A DNA stretch of 64,000 nucleotides from Bacillus massilinigeriensis. Lineage in GTDB: Bacteria > Bacillota > Bacilli > Bacillales > Cytobacillaceae. Positions 27,994-37,478 of the stretch are shown here, one piece after another (position 1 is the stretch's first letter; every line of letters begins with the position of its first letter). The notes under the pieces are model-generated. The model saw nothing but the letters and a program-made list of their open reading frames with translations, made no database searches and was not told where the DNA came from. A program made the translations under genes and the position numbers. The stretch lies in assembly GCF_900111815.1 (NCBI RefSeq), contig NZ_LT630004.1, forward strand, positions 1,772,412-1,836,411, in the 5' to 3' direction.

Positions 27994-29568
27994 ATGTTTC
28001 AAATACTAGCCGCGGATGCAATAAAGGAAGAAGGTTTGCAGCCATTGCTTCAGATGGAAAATGCTGTTGTATATAGAGGGGAAACGTATGATCAGGATAT
28101 ACCACTCTCTCAAATCGACGCGCTACTTGTCAGAAGTGGAACAAAAGTAACAGCTGAATTGCTTGATAGAATGCCTTCTTTGAAAATAGTTGCAAGAGCG
28201 GGAGTTGGTGTGGACAATATTGATATCGAAGCAGCAACTAAAAGAGGAGTCATTGTCGTAAACGCACCCGACGGCAATACGATTTCGACCGCAGAGCATA
28301 CTTTTGCTATGATGGTATCCCTGCTCCGAAACATTCCACAAGCTTGTGCCTCTGTTAAAAACGGTGAGTGGAAACGGAATGTATTTATCGGGAGTGAGTT
28401 GTACGGAAAGACTTTAAGTATTGTCGGCATGGGCAGAATTGGATCGGAACTTGCCAAACGGGCAAGAGCTTTCGGTATGAAGGTAATGGTATTTGACCCT
28501 TTTCTTACAAAAGAACGGGCAGAAAACATGGGTATTGATTCTGGCAGCCTTGAGGAAGTGTTGAAAAACGCTGACATTATTACTGTACATACTCCCCTGA
28601 CAAAAGAAACAAGAGGCCTCATCAACAGGGATACTTTAAAACTAACGAAAAAAGGGGTCTACCTGCTCAACTGTGCAAGGGGTGGCATTATAGATGAAGA
28701 GGCCTTGGAAGAATTTATCCTGAATGGGCATGTCGGAGGTGCTGCACTTGATGTTTTCGTTACAGAGCCGCCAGGTGAGCATCCTCTCTTGAAATTGGAC
28801 CAAGTGATTACAACACCCCATCTTGGCGCTTCCACTCGTGAGGCCCAACTTAATGTAGCAACACAGGTTGCGGAAGCAGTCCGAACCTATTTCGAAGATA
28901 AACCCGTTGCAAATTCCATAAACCTTCCGGCAATGTCACGAGAGATTTATGAGAAGATCCGGCCTTTCCACCAGCTTGCTGCCAAGATGGGTTCCATTGT
29001 ATCGCAGTGCTTGCAGGAAGGAGTAAACGAAATCTCCGTTACTTATTCTGGCACGGTCGCAGAGTTGGAAGTTTCGTATTTAACGAAATCTCTCTTGTCA
29101 GGATTTTTCAAGAATTGTATTGATGCAAGTGTGAATGAAGTAAATGCGGTTCATATCGCAAAGGAACTTGACATTGTTGTCGGAGAAAAAATCTCTTCCA
29201 ATAGCTACGGTTATGCAAATACAGTTTCCGTAACGGTAAAAGGAGACCACCATTTTTTCACTGCTCGAGGCACTTATATAGAGCATTATGGACCAAGGAT
29301 TGTGAACTTGGATGGTTTCAATATTGATTTCCGCCCGGAAGGAAATCTCCTGTATATCCAACATATGGACCGTCCAGGCGTTATTGGCCGTGTCGGTAAT
29401 GTACTTGGTGAGACCGGGATTAATATCGCCACCATGCAGGTAGGTAGAAAAGAAGTGGGCGGCGAAGCTATCATGGTACTAACTTTCGACAGGCCGCTTG
29501 AAGGTGGTATTTTAGAAAAAATAAGAGAAGTTGGCGATATTGTTTCCCTGAACCGAATCCGGCTATAA
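27994..29568 (+). CDS. serA: D-3-phosphoglycerate dehydrogenase
   Basis: Oxidises 3-phosphoglycerate to start serine synthesis. The 524-residue protein is the long type: catalytic and NAD-binding domains (GMGRIGSELAKR at 145-156, DALL..SGT N-terminal, catalytic HLGAS near 275), an intervening ASB domain (about 315-445), and a C-terminal ACT domain (about 452-524, MDRPGVIGRVGNVLGETGINIATMQ) that usually binds serine as a feedback signal. The ATG follows CGAGGAGG. Confidence 0.96.
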   Translation: MFQILAADAIKEEGLQPLLQMENAVVYRGETYDQDIPLSQIDALLVRSGTKVTAELLDRMPSLKIVARAGVGVDNIDIEAATKRGVIVVNAPDGNTISTAEHTFAMMVSLLRNIPQACASVKNGEWKRNVFIGSELYGKTLSIVGMGRIGSELAKRARAFGMKVMVFDPFLTKERAENMGIDSGSLEEVLKNADIITVHTPLTKETRGLINRDTLKLTKKGVYLLNCARGGIIDEEALEEFILNGHVGGAALDVFVTEPPGEHPLLKLDQVITTPHLGASTREAQLNVATQVAEAVRTYFEDKPVANSINLPAMSREIYEKIRPFHQLAAKMGSIVSQCLQEGVNEISVTYSGTVAELEVSYLTKSLLSGFFKNCIDASVNEVNAVHIAKELDIVVGEKISSNSYGYANTVSVTVKGDHHFFTARGTYIEHYGPRIVNLDGFNIDFRPEGNLLYIQHMDRPGVIGRVGNVLGETGINIATMQVGRKEVGGEAIMVLTFDRPLEGGILEKIREVGDIVSLNRIRL

Positions 29569-29573
29569 ATAAA

Positions 29574-29621
29574 GAAGGGACTGTTCCAAATAATTACTCG
29601 GAACAGCCCCTTTCTTACTGT
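29574..29621 (+). terminator. Terminator of serA
   Basis: GGGACTGTTCC pairs with GGAACAGCCCC around a 12-base loop and is followed by TTTCTT on the plus strand. Confidence 0.75.
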
Positions 29622-29645
29622 TAACGTTTCGAATTCACCTATTAT

Positions 29646-30458
29646 TTAGCCGATAGGCACTTCTTTTCTGGAACCTTTTGAGAAGGTCATGATTGACCTA
29701 TAACCTACTTCTCTTGCAAGCTCTACCGCTTTTTCATAATCGTAACCGACATGCTTAGGAAAATGGGCATCAGAAGATAGGACAATCGGAATTTTCTTAT
29801 CATAGCACATTTGCAGCAAACGCTTATCAGGGTACAATTCACCCACAGGTTTACGCAGCCCCGCTGTACTGATTTCAACGCATGTCTTCGATCGAGATAA
29901 TGCTGTTGTGGCCTTATCATACTGTTCGAGTAAGAATTCTTCATCCTTTGGAACATACTTGAATATTTTCACTAAATCGAGGTGACCTACAATATCGAAC
30001 AAGTTTGACTCAGCAAGCGTTACGACCTGCCCAAAATAATTAGAGTATACTTCAAAAAGGTCTCTCTTTTCCCATTCTTCTATGTATTCGCCAAGATCGA
30101 TGCCAAAATCCCCGACCCAATGAATGGAACCAATTACATAATCAAAGTCATAGCTTTGAATGAATTTCTCCATTTCTTTATGTTTATCTGGAGTATAATC
30201 CATTTCAATGGACATTTTCACATCAATACCACTGCTCCATGCCTTATGAAATAAAGCCGTATAATCAGCCATATCATAAAAGCGCCGTTCGTTCACCCAT
30301 GGATTTTGCAAAATATCCGCTGTTTGGAAAAAATGATAGGCATGCTCGGAAATTCCGAAATGTTCAATGCCCCGCTTTGCAGCAGCATTTGTAAACTGCA
30401 TCAAATAATCAAGCGTTAATTCGCCGTTCTCCAAATGATTATGGTAATCTGTAAGCAA
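29646..30458 (-). CDS. PHP-domain phosphoesterase, histidinol-phosphatase-like
   Basis: A 270-residue PHP-domain protein. Metal motifs are visible: DYHNHLE near the N-terminus, SEHAYHF, EMDYTPD, GSIHWVGD, and SSDAHFPKHVG near the C-terminus. The fold hydrolyses phosphate esters; many members are annotated histidinol-phosphatase, but no his genes are nearby and the substrate cannot be told. The best start is TTG at 30458, six bases after AGGGGGA; a TTG at 30464 is too close to the binding site. Confidence 0.75.
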   Translation of the reverse strand: MLTDYHNHLENGELTLDYLMQFTNAAAKRGIEHFGISEHAYHFFQTADILQNPWVNERRFYDMADYTALFHKAWSSGIDVKMSIEMDYTPDKHKEMEKFIQSYDFDYVIGSIHWVGDFGIDLGEYIEEWEKRDLFEVYSNYFGQVVTLAESNLFDIVGHLDLVKIFKYVPKDEEFLLEQYDKATTALSRSKTCVEISTAGLRKPVGELYPDKRLLQMCYDKKIPIVLSSDAHFPKHVGYDYEKAVELAREVGYRSIMTFSKGSRKEVPIG

Positions 30459-30533
30459 AAACAATCCCCCTACGAACTTTTATCCTTTCATTATACGTTT
30501 AATTGAGCGGATATCTCAAGGGAATAGTCTGAG

Positions 30534-31424
30534 TTATTTTATAACGAGAATTTGGTTAGCTCGGATATTATTACCCGATAAGCGATTGCGCTGCTGAAGT
30601 TCCTCTATGGTAATACCGAGTTTTTTCGAAATAGAATAAAGCGTTTCCCCCTCGGATACTCTGTATTGCTTTTCCCCTGCAGCTTTTCGAGTGATTTCAA
30701 GCGCTTTACCCACCGTTATTCTCTCCCCCTTTAGATTGTTGAGCGACATGAGATCTTCAACGGAAATTCCGTAATTTTGCGAAATAGACCAAAGGGTTTC
30801 CCCCTTTTTTACAATATGTGTCGCAGTAGCATACATGTCCTCTTTTTTAGCATCCATTTCTCCTGCTGTTTCGACCGCTTTGTTTCCTCCTACGCTCTTT
30901 GCAGCAACAGCTTGTCCCACTTTAATGTCTCCAAGCATCCCTACCGGATCGACTGCGTTCTCTTTAGTCCAAGTCCATTCTCCTTGATGAACTTCGAAAT
31001 GCAAATGAACACCGGAGCTATCACCAGTATTCCCCATATAACCTAAAATGTCCCCTTGTTCAATATCTTGCCCTTCGGCAACCTGTCTTGTTTTCAAGTG
31101 GGCATAAACTGTTTCATAACCATTAGGGTGCTTAACAAATACTACATTTCCGTAGCTTGCGGAATAATATGATTTTGTAACCGTCCCACTTTCGACTGCC
31201 ACAATAACATCATTTAGCGGGCCAGCGATATCTACTCCCTTATGTTTTCCCCCTCTTGTACCATATACATCTGTCACATTACCTGAAGCAGGCCAAACCC
31301 AATGGTCTTGGTCATCTTTCTCTAGGCTTACACTTGCCTCAGGATGCTTGCCCCCCAAAAATAATAGGCTTACGCAAATTCCCATCAGTACAGCAATTAG
31401 CAGCCGCTTTATGTAATCTCGCAT
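30534..31424 (-). CDS. M23 peptidase with two C-terminal LysM domains
   Basis: A 296-residue secreted or membrane-anchored cell-wall protein. Residues 1-25 form a signal or anchor. The LytM/M23 domain (about 40-155) keeps the zinc ligands His61 and Asp65 (HKGVDIA) and His140/His142 (HLHF), so it should be an active endopeptidase. Two LysM repeats follow (about 203-248 and 251-296), each with the GETLWSIS or GETLYSIS signature. It is monocistronic between the PHP gene and sigX-rsiX. B. subtilis has no gene of this type at this place as I recall. Confidence 0.85.
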   Translation of the reverse strand: MRDYIKRLLIAVLMGICVSLLFLGGKHPEASVSLEKDDQDHWVWPASGNVTDVYGTRGGKHKGVDIAGPLNDVIVAVESGTVTKSYYSASYGNVVFVKHPNGYETVYAHLKTRQVAEGQDIEQGDILGYMGNTGDSSGVHLHFEVHQGEWTWTKENAVDPVGMLGDIKVGQAVAAKSVGGNKAVETAGEMDAKKEDMYATATHIVKKGETLWSISQNYGISVEDLMSLNNLKGERITVGKALEITRKAAGEKQYRVSEGETLYSISKKLGITIEELQQRNRLSGNNIRANQILVIK

Positions 31425-31542
31425 TGTTATCCTCCCTGAATAAGAAACTCTCTTTCAACCTTATGAGCGTTTCTTTCCAAATAGAACATGAAAATTCATT
31501 CCAAAATAGCATTTGTGCCGAGCCGAGAAATTATACAATAAA

Positions 31543-31580
31543 GAAGAGCTTCCGGCACTTTTATCCGGGAAGCTCTTTTG
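31543..31580 (-). terminator. Terminator of sigX-rsiX
   Basis: AAAGAGCTTCCCGG pairs with CCGGAAGCTCTT around a short loop, followed by a T-rich tract on the minus strand. It lies just after the rsiX stop. Confidence 0.85.
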
Positions 31581-31586
31581 TTTCAA

Positions 31587-32774
31587 TTATTTTATTGTTT
31601 GTTTATTTGGTGCGAGCGGCATTGCAATTTCTTCATCAAGGTTAAATCTTCCTACATATCTTGTTTCCGGATTATCAATTTTTATTTTGGCATATCCGAA
31701 TTCCTTTGCAGTAAAAAGGATTGCTTCAAGATAATGAATGAAGTGACTGTCATAAACGGCTCCTTCAACGAGCTCGATATGAAGCGTCCGAGGCTGTTCT
31801 GTACTCTCTTCTTTAATTCCTTTCACCATCTTTTTCGGTAAAGAAGGGACAAGCGGACTGCTTGAGCTTAAACCTTTTTCACCCATTCTTTTCAAAGCTT
31901 TGCCAATTGTCACATAGCTTTCACCAGTTGGAACAAGGTATGGGGTTTTAGTACCTGCTGGATAGTAGAAAAGATACGCTCGCTTCCGATCTACCTGCAG
32001 TTTTTCATGACTATTCACTACTTGCTCCCCGCCGATACTGATGCCGGGTGTTCCTCCTGTAGTGAAATTCACTCTTTTGACTTCTTCTTTTGGAATAGTC
32101 TCGTCGATGATGTTCATCAAACCAGCTTCAGGAGAAGCGTCAGAGTTGTAAGGATGACTATTCTTGACATCCATCCTTAATGTACCTGTCTTTTTTTCGT
32201 ATTCAAATTTTGCGTCCATCGGATAGAAATCTTTCAATCCCCATTTTTCCTCTTCCAATCTAGGCATTGTTTCTTTAAAACGGTCAAACCATGATTTTTT
32301 ATTTTCCTTTTTCACTAATACAGTAATTGGAACAGCAACTTGGCCATTTTTGTCGGGGATGGCAAAAGATACAGTATCATGTTGCCTTAAATCCTCCGGG
32401 TATACCGCCGTCTCTTTATCATAACTTTTGTGCTCTCCATCCAGTGACAATTCTTCATCATCATGAAAGGCTAGCATTCCTGTTTTCTCGTCGGGAGCTT
32501 TGAAATGACTGGAATCGGCATGTTGCAATGAAGAATGATGCGTGTTATTTTGTTGGTCATGAAATCCATTCTTACTCAAAGAAGGGACTAGGATGAACAT
32601 TAATAATAAAGCCCCAATGCTTGCACAAGCAGGAATCAGCCAGGACGGTTTCCGCCGTTTCCTGGAAGCTTTAACCTGATGAAAAATTTGACGAGGACTC
32701 CTTCTATCCGTAATGACTGGCAGCTGGCGAAGCAATTCCTCCAACTGTTTATCGTTTCGCAGATATTTTCTCAC
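31587..32774 (-). CDS. rsiX: Anti-sigma-X factor RsiX
   Basis: A 395-residue membrane-anchored anti-sigma factor. The cytoplasmic part (about 1-43) would hold SigX, a single helix crosses the membrane (about 45-65, SWLIPACASIGALLLMFILVP), and a large extracytoplasmic domain follows, ending with a GerMN-like region. The GTG start at 32774 overlaps sigX by 26 bases, so translation is coupled. The gene pair and order match B. subtilis sigX-rsiX. Confidence 0.85.
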   Translation of the reverse strand: MRKYLRNDKQLEELLRQLPVITDRRSPRQIFHQVKASRKRRKPSWLIPACASIGALLLMFILVPSLSKNGFHDQQNNTHHSSLQHADSSHFKAPDEKTGMLAFHDDEELSLDGEHKSYDKETAVYPEDLRQHDTVSFAIPDKNGQVAVPITVLVKKENKKSWFDRFKETMPRLEEEKWGLKDFYPMDAKFEYEKKTGTLRMDVKNSHPYNSDASPEAGLMNIIDETIPKEEVKRVNFTTGGTPGISIGGEQVVNSHEKLQVDRKRAYLFYYPAGTKTPYLVPTGESYVTIGKALKRMGEKGLSSSSPLVPSLPKKMVKGIKEESTEQPRTLHIELVEGAVYDSHFIHYLEAILFTAKEFGYAKIKIDNPETRYVGRFNLDEEIAMPLAPNKQTIK

Positions 32775-33300
32775 CAGACATCACTTCCTTTTCAATCATC
32801 TCTTCCATATATTTCTTCAAACTCTTGAGTGCCCTGTGCTGGACAGTCTTTACTTTACTTTCCGTCCAACCAAGGGCTTGTGCGGTTTCACTAATGGAAA
32901 GCTCATGGATATAGCGGAAAAGTATTACCATTCTTTGGTCGATTGTGCACAAGTCGATACACTTATACATCATTCTGATTTCTTCCTTTTGAAGCGCAAT
33001 TTCCTCCGGGAGCGGCCGGCAATCCTGGACTTGAGCTGATATTATCTCAACCTTTCCAAAAATCCTTTGCTTCCACCCTTGTTGTTTACGGAAATGATCT
33101 ATCGCGACATTTTTCGCAATGGAAAACAACCATGTTTTTTCACTGCTTTTACCTTCAAATTGTCTGTATGATTTAAAGACCCTAATATAGACTTCCTGCA
33201 TTAAATCCTCTGCCTGCTCCCTGCTCTTAACCATGTAAAACAGGAATTGAAATACAGCCTGATGATATTTTTCATAGAGTTGCTCAAAAACGGAGTCCAT
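32749..33300 (-). CDS. sigX: ECF sigma factor SigX
   Basis: A 183-residue ECF sigma factor. Region 2 (about 10-80) shows the QAEDLMQEVYIRVFKSY helix and the -10-contacting segment; region 4 (about 120-170) carries the HTH (LSISETAQALGWTESKVKTVQHRALKSLKKY). SigX in B. subtilis controls genes that alter cell-surface charge and resistance to cationic peptides. The ATG lies about 50 bases downstream of an ECF-type promoter. Confidence 0.93.
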   Translation of the reverse strand: MDSVFEQLYEKYHQAVFQFLFYMVKSREQAEDLMQEVYIRVFKSYRQFEGKSSEKTWLFSIAKNVAIDHFRKQQGWKQRIFGKVEIISAQVQDCRPLPEEIALQKEEIRMMYKCIDLCTIDQRMVILFRYIHELSISETAQALGWTESKVKTVQHRALKSLKKYMEEMIEKEVMSGEKISAKR

Positions 33301-33329
33301 TTCTCTTGTCCCTCCGTATCATTATATTA

Positions 33330-33356
33330 GTCGGTATCTTTAAAAGAAAAGTTACA
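33330..33356 (-). promoter_or_regulatory. Autoregulatory SigX (ECF) promoter
   Basis: TGTAAC (33351-33356) and CGAC (33330-33333) on the minus strand, 17 bases apart, fit the TGTAAC / CGAC pattern of SigX-type promoters. A TATAAT at 33321-33326 just downstream might be an overlapping sigma-A -10, but it has no clear -35. Confidence 0.7.
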
Positions 33357-33490
33357 ATTTAACTATATGCTTTATTGAGCAGGAAATAAAGGATATTTTT
33401 ACCTGTATCTGAATTTTCGCAGCAATTTGATTTTTCCCATTAAGATAATCATCACTCTTAAGACAGGTTAAACAGCCCCTTATACGGAAA

Positions 33491-33532
33491 ATAAAAAACA
33501 GACAAACTCGGGTAGAAAACGAGTTTATCTGC
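33491..33532 (-). terminator. Terminator of resDE
   Basis: A 12-base inverted repeat (CAGATAAACTCG with CGAGTTTGTCTG, one G-U) followed by TTTTTTAT on the minus strand, about 80 bases past the resE stop. Confidence 0.75.
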
Positions 33533-33614
33533 AGACTGAATGATTCTTTATTAAGGATAGCTTTTCATTGTTTCTCATGAATCAAGATTAATCGGCAGTT
33601 TTTTAACCATTATC

Positions 33615-35393
33615 CTATTTTTCGCGTTTTCGCGGAATGAAAAACGAGAATGTCGTCCCTTGTCCAAGTTTGCTCTTAACCGACATGCGGCCTTTATGGG
33701 CATCGACAATATTCTTGGCAATCGCAAGTCCAAGTCCAGTCCCTGATTTTCCCCGAGTCCTCGACTTATCCCCTTTATAAAAACGTTCGAAAAGGAAAGG
33801 CAAATCTTCCTCCGGTATACCCGGTCCCTGGTCCTCCACTTCTACAACAAGACCATTGTCTTCAGTATACGCCCTCACGTTAATGGAAGCGGAATCTGGC
33901 ACGTGCCTTATAGAGTTATCGAGCAAATTGGTTAGCACCTGTTCTATCCTGTCAGGATCAAACTCGACAATCTGATCGCCCTCTATCACTTCTGCTTTTA
34001 ATTCAATACCCTTATCGTTTGCCAAGGCATAAAACTTGCGAACAATCCTGTTTAAATAAGGTTTTAAATCCACTTCTTCAATGTTCAGCAGAATATGACC
34101 TGCTTCCATTCTTGCAAGATCCAGCAATTCATTGACAAGTCTGCCCATCCTTAAGGATTCATCATAAATAATTTTTGCTAACTCCAGTTTTTCTTCGTCC
34201 GTCTGTGCGATGCCATCAACAATCGCCTCACTATAGCCTTGCAGCATAGAGATTGGTGTGCGGAGCTCATGGGAAACATTTGCAATGAAATCTTCCCTTA
34301 ATTTATCAAGCTTTCTTTCTTCCGTCATATCTCTTATGACAGCAACAGCACCGCGGATAAATCGCTTATTATAGAGCGGACTTACAATCAAAACATAGCT
34401 GCGACCTTGAAGCGACATTTCACCAACCTGCTCTTTTTCGGTATTAACAGCAAGTTGAAATAACTCCATCACTTCGGAAGGAACAGCATCAGTATGCTCA
34501 TTTGCACCCTGATCGTAATACCAATAACGGAGAAATTGATCGGCAGGCGGGTTTGTAATCAGAATGGTCCCATTCTTGTTGAAAGTAAGTACACCATCAG
34601 CCATGCTGCTCAGGATGCTCGTCAATTGTTCTTTTTCCTGATTGAGGGCATTCATGTTAAATTTCAGTTGGCGTCCCATTTGGTTGAAGGCTGTTGCGAG
34701 TTCCCCAATTTCATCATGGGTTAGGATTGGCACCTTCGTATCGAATTTCCCTCTTGCAACTTCAAACGCAGCCTCCCTCATCTTCCTGAGAGGCGCTGTG
34801 ATTCTCGTTGAAAGGAAGAAAGCGAAAATAGTCGTCAACACAATCGCCACTCCAGCAGCAAGAAGAATAAACTTTGTTGTATACCTTGTCGTTCGCTCCA
34901 TTACATCAAGCGATTGGTAGACAAATACACCCCCGGCCTTGTCCTCGGAAAATTGCACAGGAACTCCAATGATTAAATATTGACTCCCAGCAGAATCTTT
35001 CGATGGAAATGGCGAAGTGATATATTGAACTTCATCTTCCTTGAAAACCTTAGAAAGTTCCTTGTTCCCCATGACGAACGAAACAGGGAGCCTTTTGTTG
35101 TTATTTGCATTAGGCGAGTAATAGTAAGTATCTTTATCCTCTACCACAATTACCCGCGTAACATCATCAATAAGCGCCCATGAAATCTCCTTGCTTAGCG
35201 CTTCATCTTTAGGGTGCTCTTCAAGATTCAACGCAATCTTTTCAGCTGTTTCAGTAAGATCCTTACGCGATTCACTGATATGATAATTTTCAAAGAATTC
35301 AAGCAGCATTACGGTCAAGATAAACAAGACAAAGGAAACAAGCAATAGAATGGTGAACCATAATTTACCTACTACACTTCGCCAGAATATCAT
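33615..35393 (-). CDS. resE: Sensor histidine kinase ResE
   Basis: A 592-residue kinase of the aerobic/anaerobic respiration regulon. Domain order: membrane helix (about 9-31), extracytoplasmic sensor (33-170), second helix (about 173-193), HAMP (195-247), PAS (about 255-360), HisKA with the phosphorylated His in NVSHELRTPI, and HATPase with N, G1 (DQGPGIP) and G2 (GTGLGLAI) boxes. Its start overlaps the resD stop by four bases. Confidence 0.95.
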   Translation of the reverse strand: MIFWRSVVGKLWFTILLLVSFVLFILTVMLLEFFENYHISESRKDLTETAEKIALNLEEHPKDEALSKEISWALIDDVTRVIVVEDKDTYYYSPNANNNKRLPVSFVMGNKELSKVFKEDEVQYITSPFPSKDSAGSQYLIIGVPVQFSEDKAGGVFVYQSLDVMERTTRYTTKFILLAAGVAIVLTTIFAFFLSTRITAPLRKMREAAFEVARGKFDTKVPILTHDEIGELATAFNQMGRQLKFNMNALNQEKEQLTSILSSMADGVLTFNKNGTILITNPPADQFLRYWYYDQGANEHTDAVPSEVMELFQLAVNTEKEQVGEMSLQGRSYVLIVSPLYNKRFIRGAVAVIRDMTEERKLDKLREDFIANVSHELRTPISMLQGYSEAIVDGIAQTDEEKLELAKIIYDESLRMGRLVNELLDLARMEAGHILLNIEEVDLKPYLNRIVRKFYALANDKGIELKAEVIEGDQIVEFDPDRIEQVLTNLLDNSIRHVPDSASINVRAYTEDNGLVVEVEDQGPGIPEEDLPFLFERFYKGDKSRTRGKSGTGLGLAIAKNIVDAHKGRMSVKSKLGQGTTFSFFIPRKREK

Positions 35394-36106
35394 TCATTGA
35401 TAACCTCGAATTTGTAGCCAACACCCCAAACTGTCACTATCATTTTGGCAGCATGCTCTGATACTTTGTTCAACTTTTCGCGCAAACGCTTCACATGTGT
35501 GTCCACAGTTCGAAGATCACCGAAAAACTCATAATGCCATACTTCCTTCAGTAACTGTTCCCTATCGAACACCTTATCCGGAGATTTTGCCAGGAAATAA
35601 AGCAGTTCATATTCCTTCGGAGTAAGACTTACTTCTTTCCCATCTGCTGTTACTCTGTGTGCATCATTGTCAATTGTTAAATGTGGAAATACGATAACAT
35701 CCTTTGTTGTTGTTTCTGTTTGAAGGTAGCTTGTACTGGAAGAACGTCTCAGCATCGCCTTCACCCTCAAGACAACCTCGCGTGGACTGAATGGCTTTAC
35801 GATATAATCATCCGTACCAACTTCAAATCCTTGCACCCGGTTTACCTCTTCCCCTTTTGCAGTGAGCATGATAACAGGAGTAGATTTCTTCTCCCGCAAT
35901 TCTCTGCACACTTCTATTCCATCTTTTCCAGGCATCATGAGGTCAAGTAAAATTACATCATAATCATTGGCAAGGGACTTGGCGAGGGCTTCATTGCCGT
36001 CTTCCGCTTCCTCAATGAGGTAGTTTTCTCGTTCAAGGTACATTTTCAGCAATCGACGAATTCTTTCTTCGTCATCTACTACTAAAATTTTGATGTCTTT
36101 TTCCAT
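35390..36106 (-). CDS. resD: Response regulator ResD
   Basis: A 238-residue OmpR-type regulator. The receiver domain has the acidic pair DDEE (11-14), the phosphorylated Asp55 (VILLDLMMPGKDG) and Lys in LTAKGEE. The C-terminal winged helix (about 135-235) ends with RTVDTHVKRLREKL and VWGVGYKF. ResD activates genes for anaerobic respiration and cytochrome assembly. A terminator separates resDE from the upstream resABC, so resD has its own promoter, although readthrough is possible. Confidence 0.96.
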   Translation of the reverse strand: MEKDIKILVVDDEERIRRLLKMYLERENYLIEEAEDGNEALAKSLANDYDVILLDLMMPGKDGIEVCRELREKKSTPVIMLTAKGEEVNRVQGFEVGTDDYIVKPFSPREVVLRVKAMLRRSSSTSYLQTETTTKDVIVFPHLTIDNDAHRVTADGKEVSLTPKEYELLYFLAKSPDKVFDREQLLKEVWHYEFFGDLRTVDTHVKRLREKLNKVSEHAAKMIVTVWGVGYKFEVINE

Positions 36107-36241
36107 AAGGTAAATCCCCCCTGCGGTTAATTTTACATAAATAATGAGCTTCTTGCCAGATTTTTTAACCTAAGTATATGGTAAAGGGATGCATTTGTCT
36201 AAAAACAGACATATTTATCCTAAATTCTCTTTCCTTTTTTT

Positions 36242-36276
36242 AAAAAAAGCCTTCACTTGTACAACAGTGAAGGCTT
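36242..36276 (-). terminator. Terminator of resABC
   Basis: AAAGCCTTCACT / AGTGAAGGCTTT stem with a short loop followed by TTTTTTT on the minus strand. It lies between resC and resD. Confidence 0.85.
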
Positions 36277-36284
36277 TAGGTTTA

Positions 36285-37466
36285 TTACCCTGCATAGGAA
36301 TGCAGACCGGATATAACAAGATTAACAGCTACCAAGTTAAACATGATGATGACAAAGCCTATTACCGCAAGCCAGGCAGACTTTTCTCCATGCCACCCTT
36401 TTGAAAGACGCAAATGAAGAAATGCTGCATAGAATAGCCAGGTAATTAAAGCCCAGACTTCTTTAGGGTCCCAGCCCCAAAATCTAGTCCACGCAACTTG
36501 TGCCCATATCATCGCAAAAATCAATGCCCCTAGAGTGAATACAGGAAATCCAACTAGTACAGATCGATAGCTGATTTCATCAACAAAATCCAGGTTGATA
36601 TTTTTCACATAAGGCTTTAAAGATGCAGAAATTCGTTTCCTCATCATTAGCCTTATTAGCCAGTAAAGTGCAAGGCCTGCTCCAAGCGACCAAAGAACTG
36701 TATTCAGCTTTTTCGCATTGATGATAGCAGGAGTGGAAACAACAGGTTCAAGCTTATCTTTCGTTATCAAGTTCCCTTCATTAGGTCCAACCAACGCTGG
36801 AAGGTTGTATTCGACTTTTGCTTCCTGTCCATTCTTGTCAATATATTGGAAACCGGCTTTATAATCACTGAGTGAAAAAGCGGTTGAAACAGCGACAAAA
36901 CCAAGCGTACTTATTAAGCCATACATGACTACTTCAAGCCAGAATGTACTGCGGCTTTTTTTCGTTTGATCCACTACCTTTAAAAGATAGATAAGACCTG
37001 CAGCAAAGCTGATGGCAAGTATTGCTTCCCCAATAGCCGCTGTAGTTACATGGATATGGAGCCAGTCACTTTGCAATGCTGGAATAAGCGGAGAAATATC
37101 CCTTGGGAACATCGCAGCATAGGCAATGATGAGAATAGCCACTGGCATCGTAAAAAGTCCGAGCAATGGAGCTTTATAAATGAAGTATATCGCGATGAAC
37201 GCCCCTACAAGAGCCATTCCAAAAAACGTTGTGAACTCAAACAAATTGCTAACAGGGGCATGTCCCGCTGCAATCCACCTAGTGATAAAAAAACCTAACT
37301 GGGACATGAATCCTAAAATTGTAATCATAATCGCCAAGTTGGCAAACTTATTGGAACCATTTTTTTCTGCACTTTTTTTCGATTTGATTGCTCCCCCGAA
37401 AAACATTGTTGCAACCAAGTAAAGAATAAAAGCAATGTACAACAGATTGGAGCTTAACGCTGCCAT
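36285..37466 (-). CDS. resC: Cytochrome c biogenesis protein ResC (CcsA type)
   Basis: A 393-residue polytopic membrane protein of System II cytochrome c maturation. The heme-handling tryptophan-rich motif is [20 protein letters not shown], followed by a conserved LHLR. With ResB it exports heme and attaches it to apocytochrome c outside the membrane. It starts 12 bases after the resB stop. Confidence 0.95.
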   Translation of the reverse strand: MAALSSNLLYIAFILYLVATMFFGGAIKSKKSAEKNGSNKFANLAIMITILGFMSQLGFFITRWIAAGHAPVSNLFEFTTFFGMALVGAFIAIYFIYKAPLLGLFTMPVAILIIAYAAMFPRDISPLIPALQSDWLHIHVTTAAIGEAILAISFAAGLIYLLKVVDQTKKSRSTFWLEVVMYGLISTLGFVAVSTAFSLSDYKAGFQYIDKNGQEAKVEYNLPALVGPNEGNLITKDKLEPVVSTPAIINAKKLNTVLWSLGAGLALYWLIRLMMRKRISASLKPYVKNINLDFVDEISYRSVLVGFPVFTLGALIFAMIWAQVAWTRFWGWDPKEVWALITWLFYAAFLHLRLSKGWHGEKSAWLAVIGFVIIMFNLVAVNLVISGLHSYAG

Positions 37467-37478
37467 CCTTCCCCCTCC

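Larger units (their letters stand above)
33301..33614 (-). other. Intergenic region between resE and sigX
   Basis: About 310 bases without a gene. It holds the sigX promoter (33330-33356) and the resDE terminator (33491-33532). The remaining sequence is AT-rich with no open frame preceded by a ribosome binding site. Confidence 0.6.

Noticed and set aside
27720-27994. T-box or other leader before serA
   Set aside because: A consensus promoter lies only about 40 bases before the start, leaving no space for a leader element.
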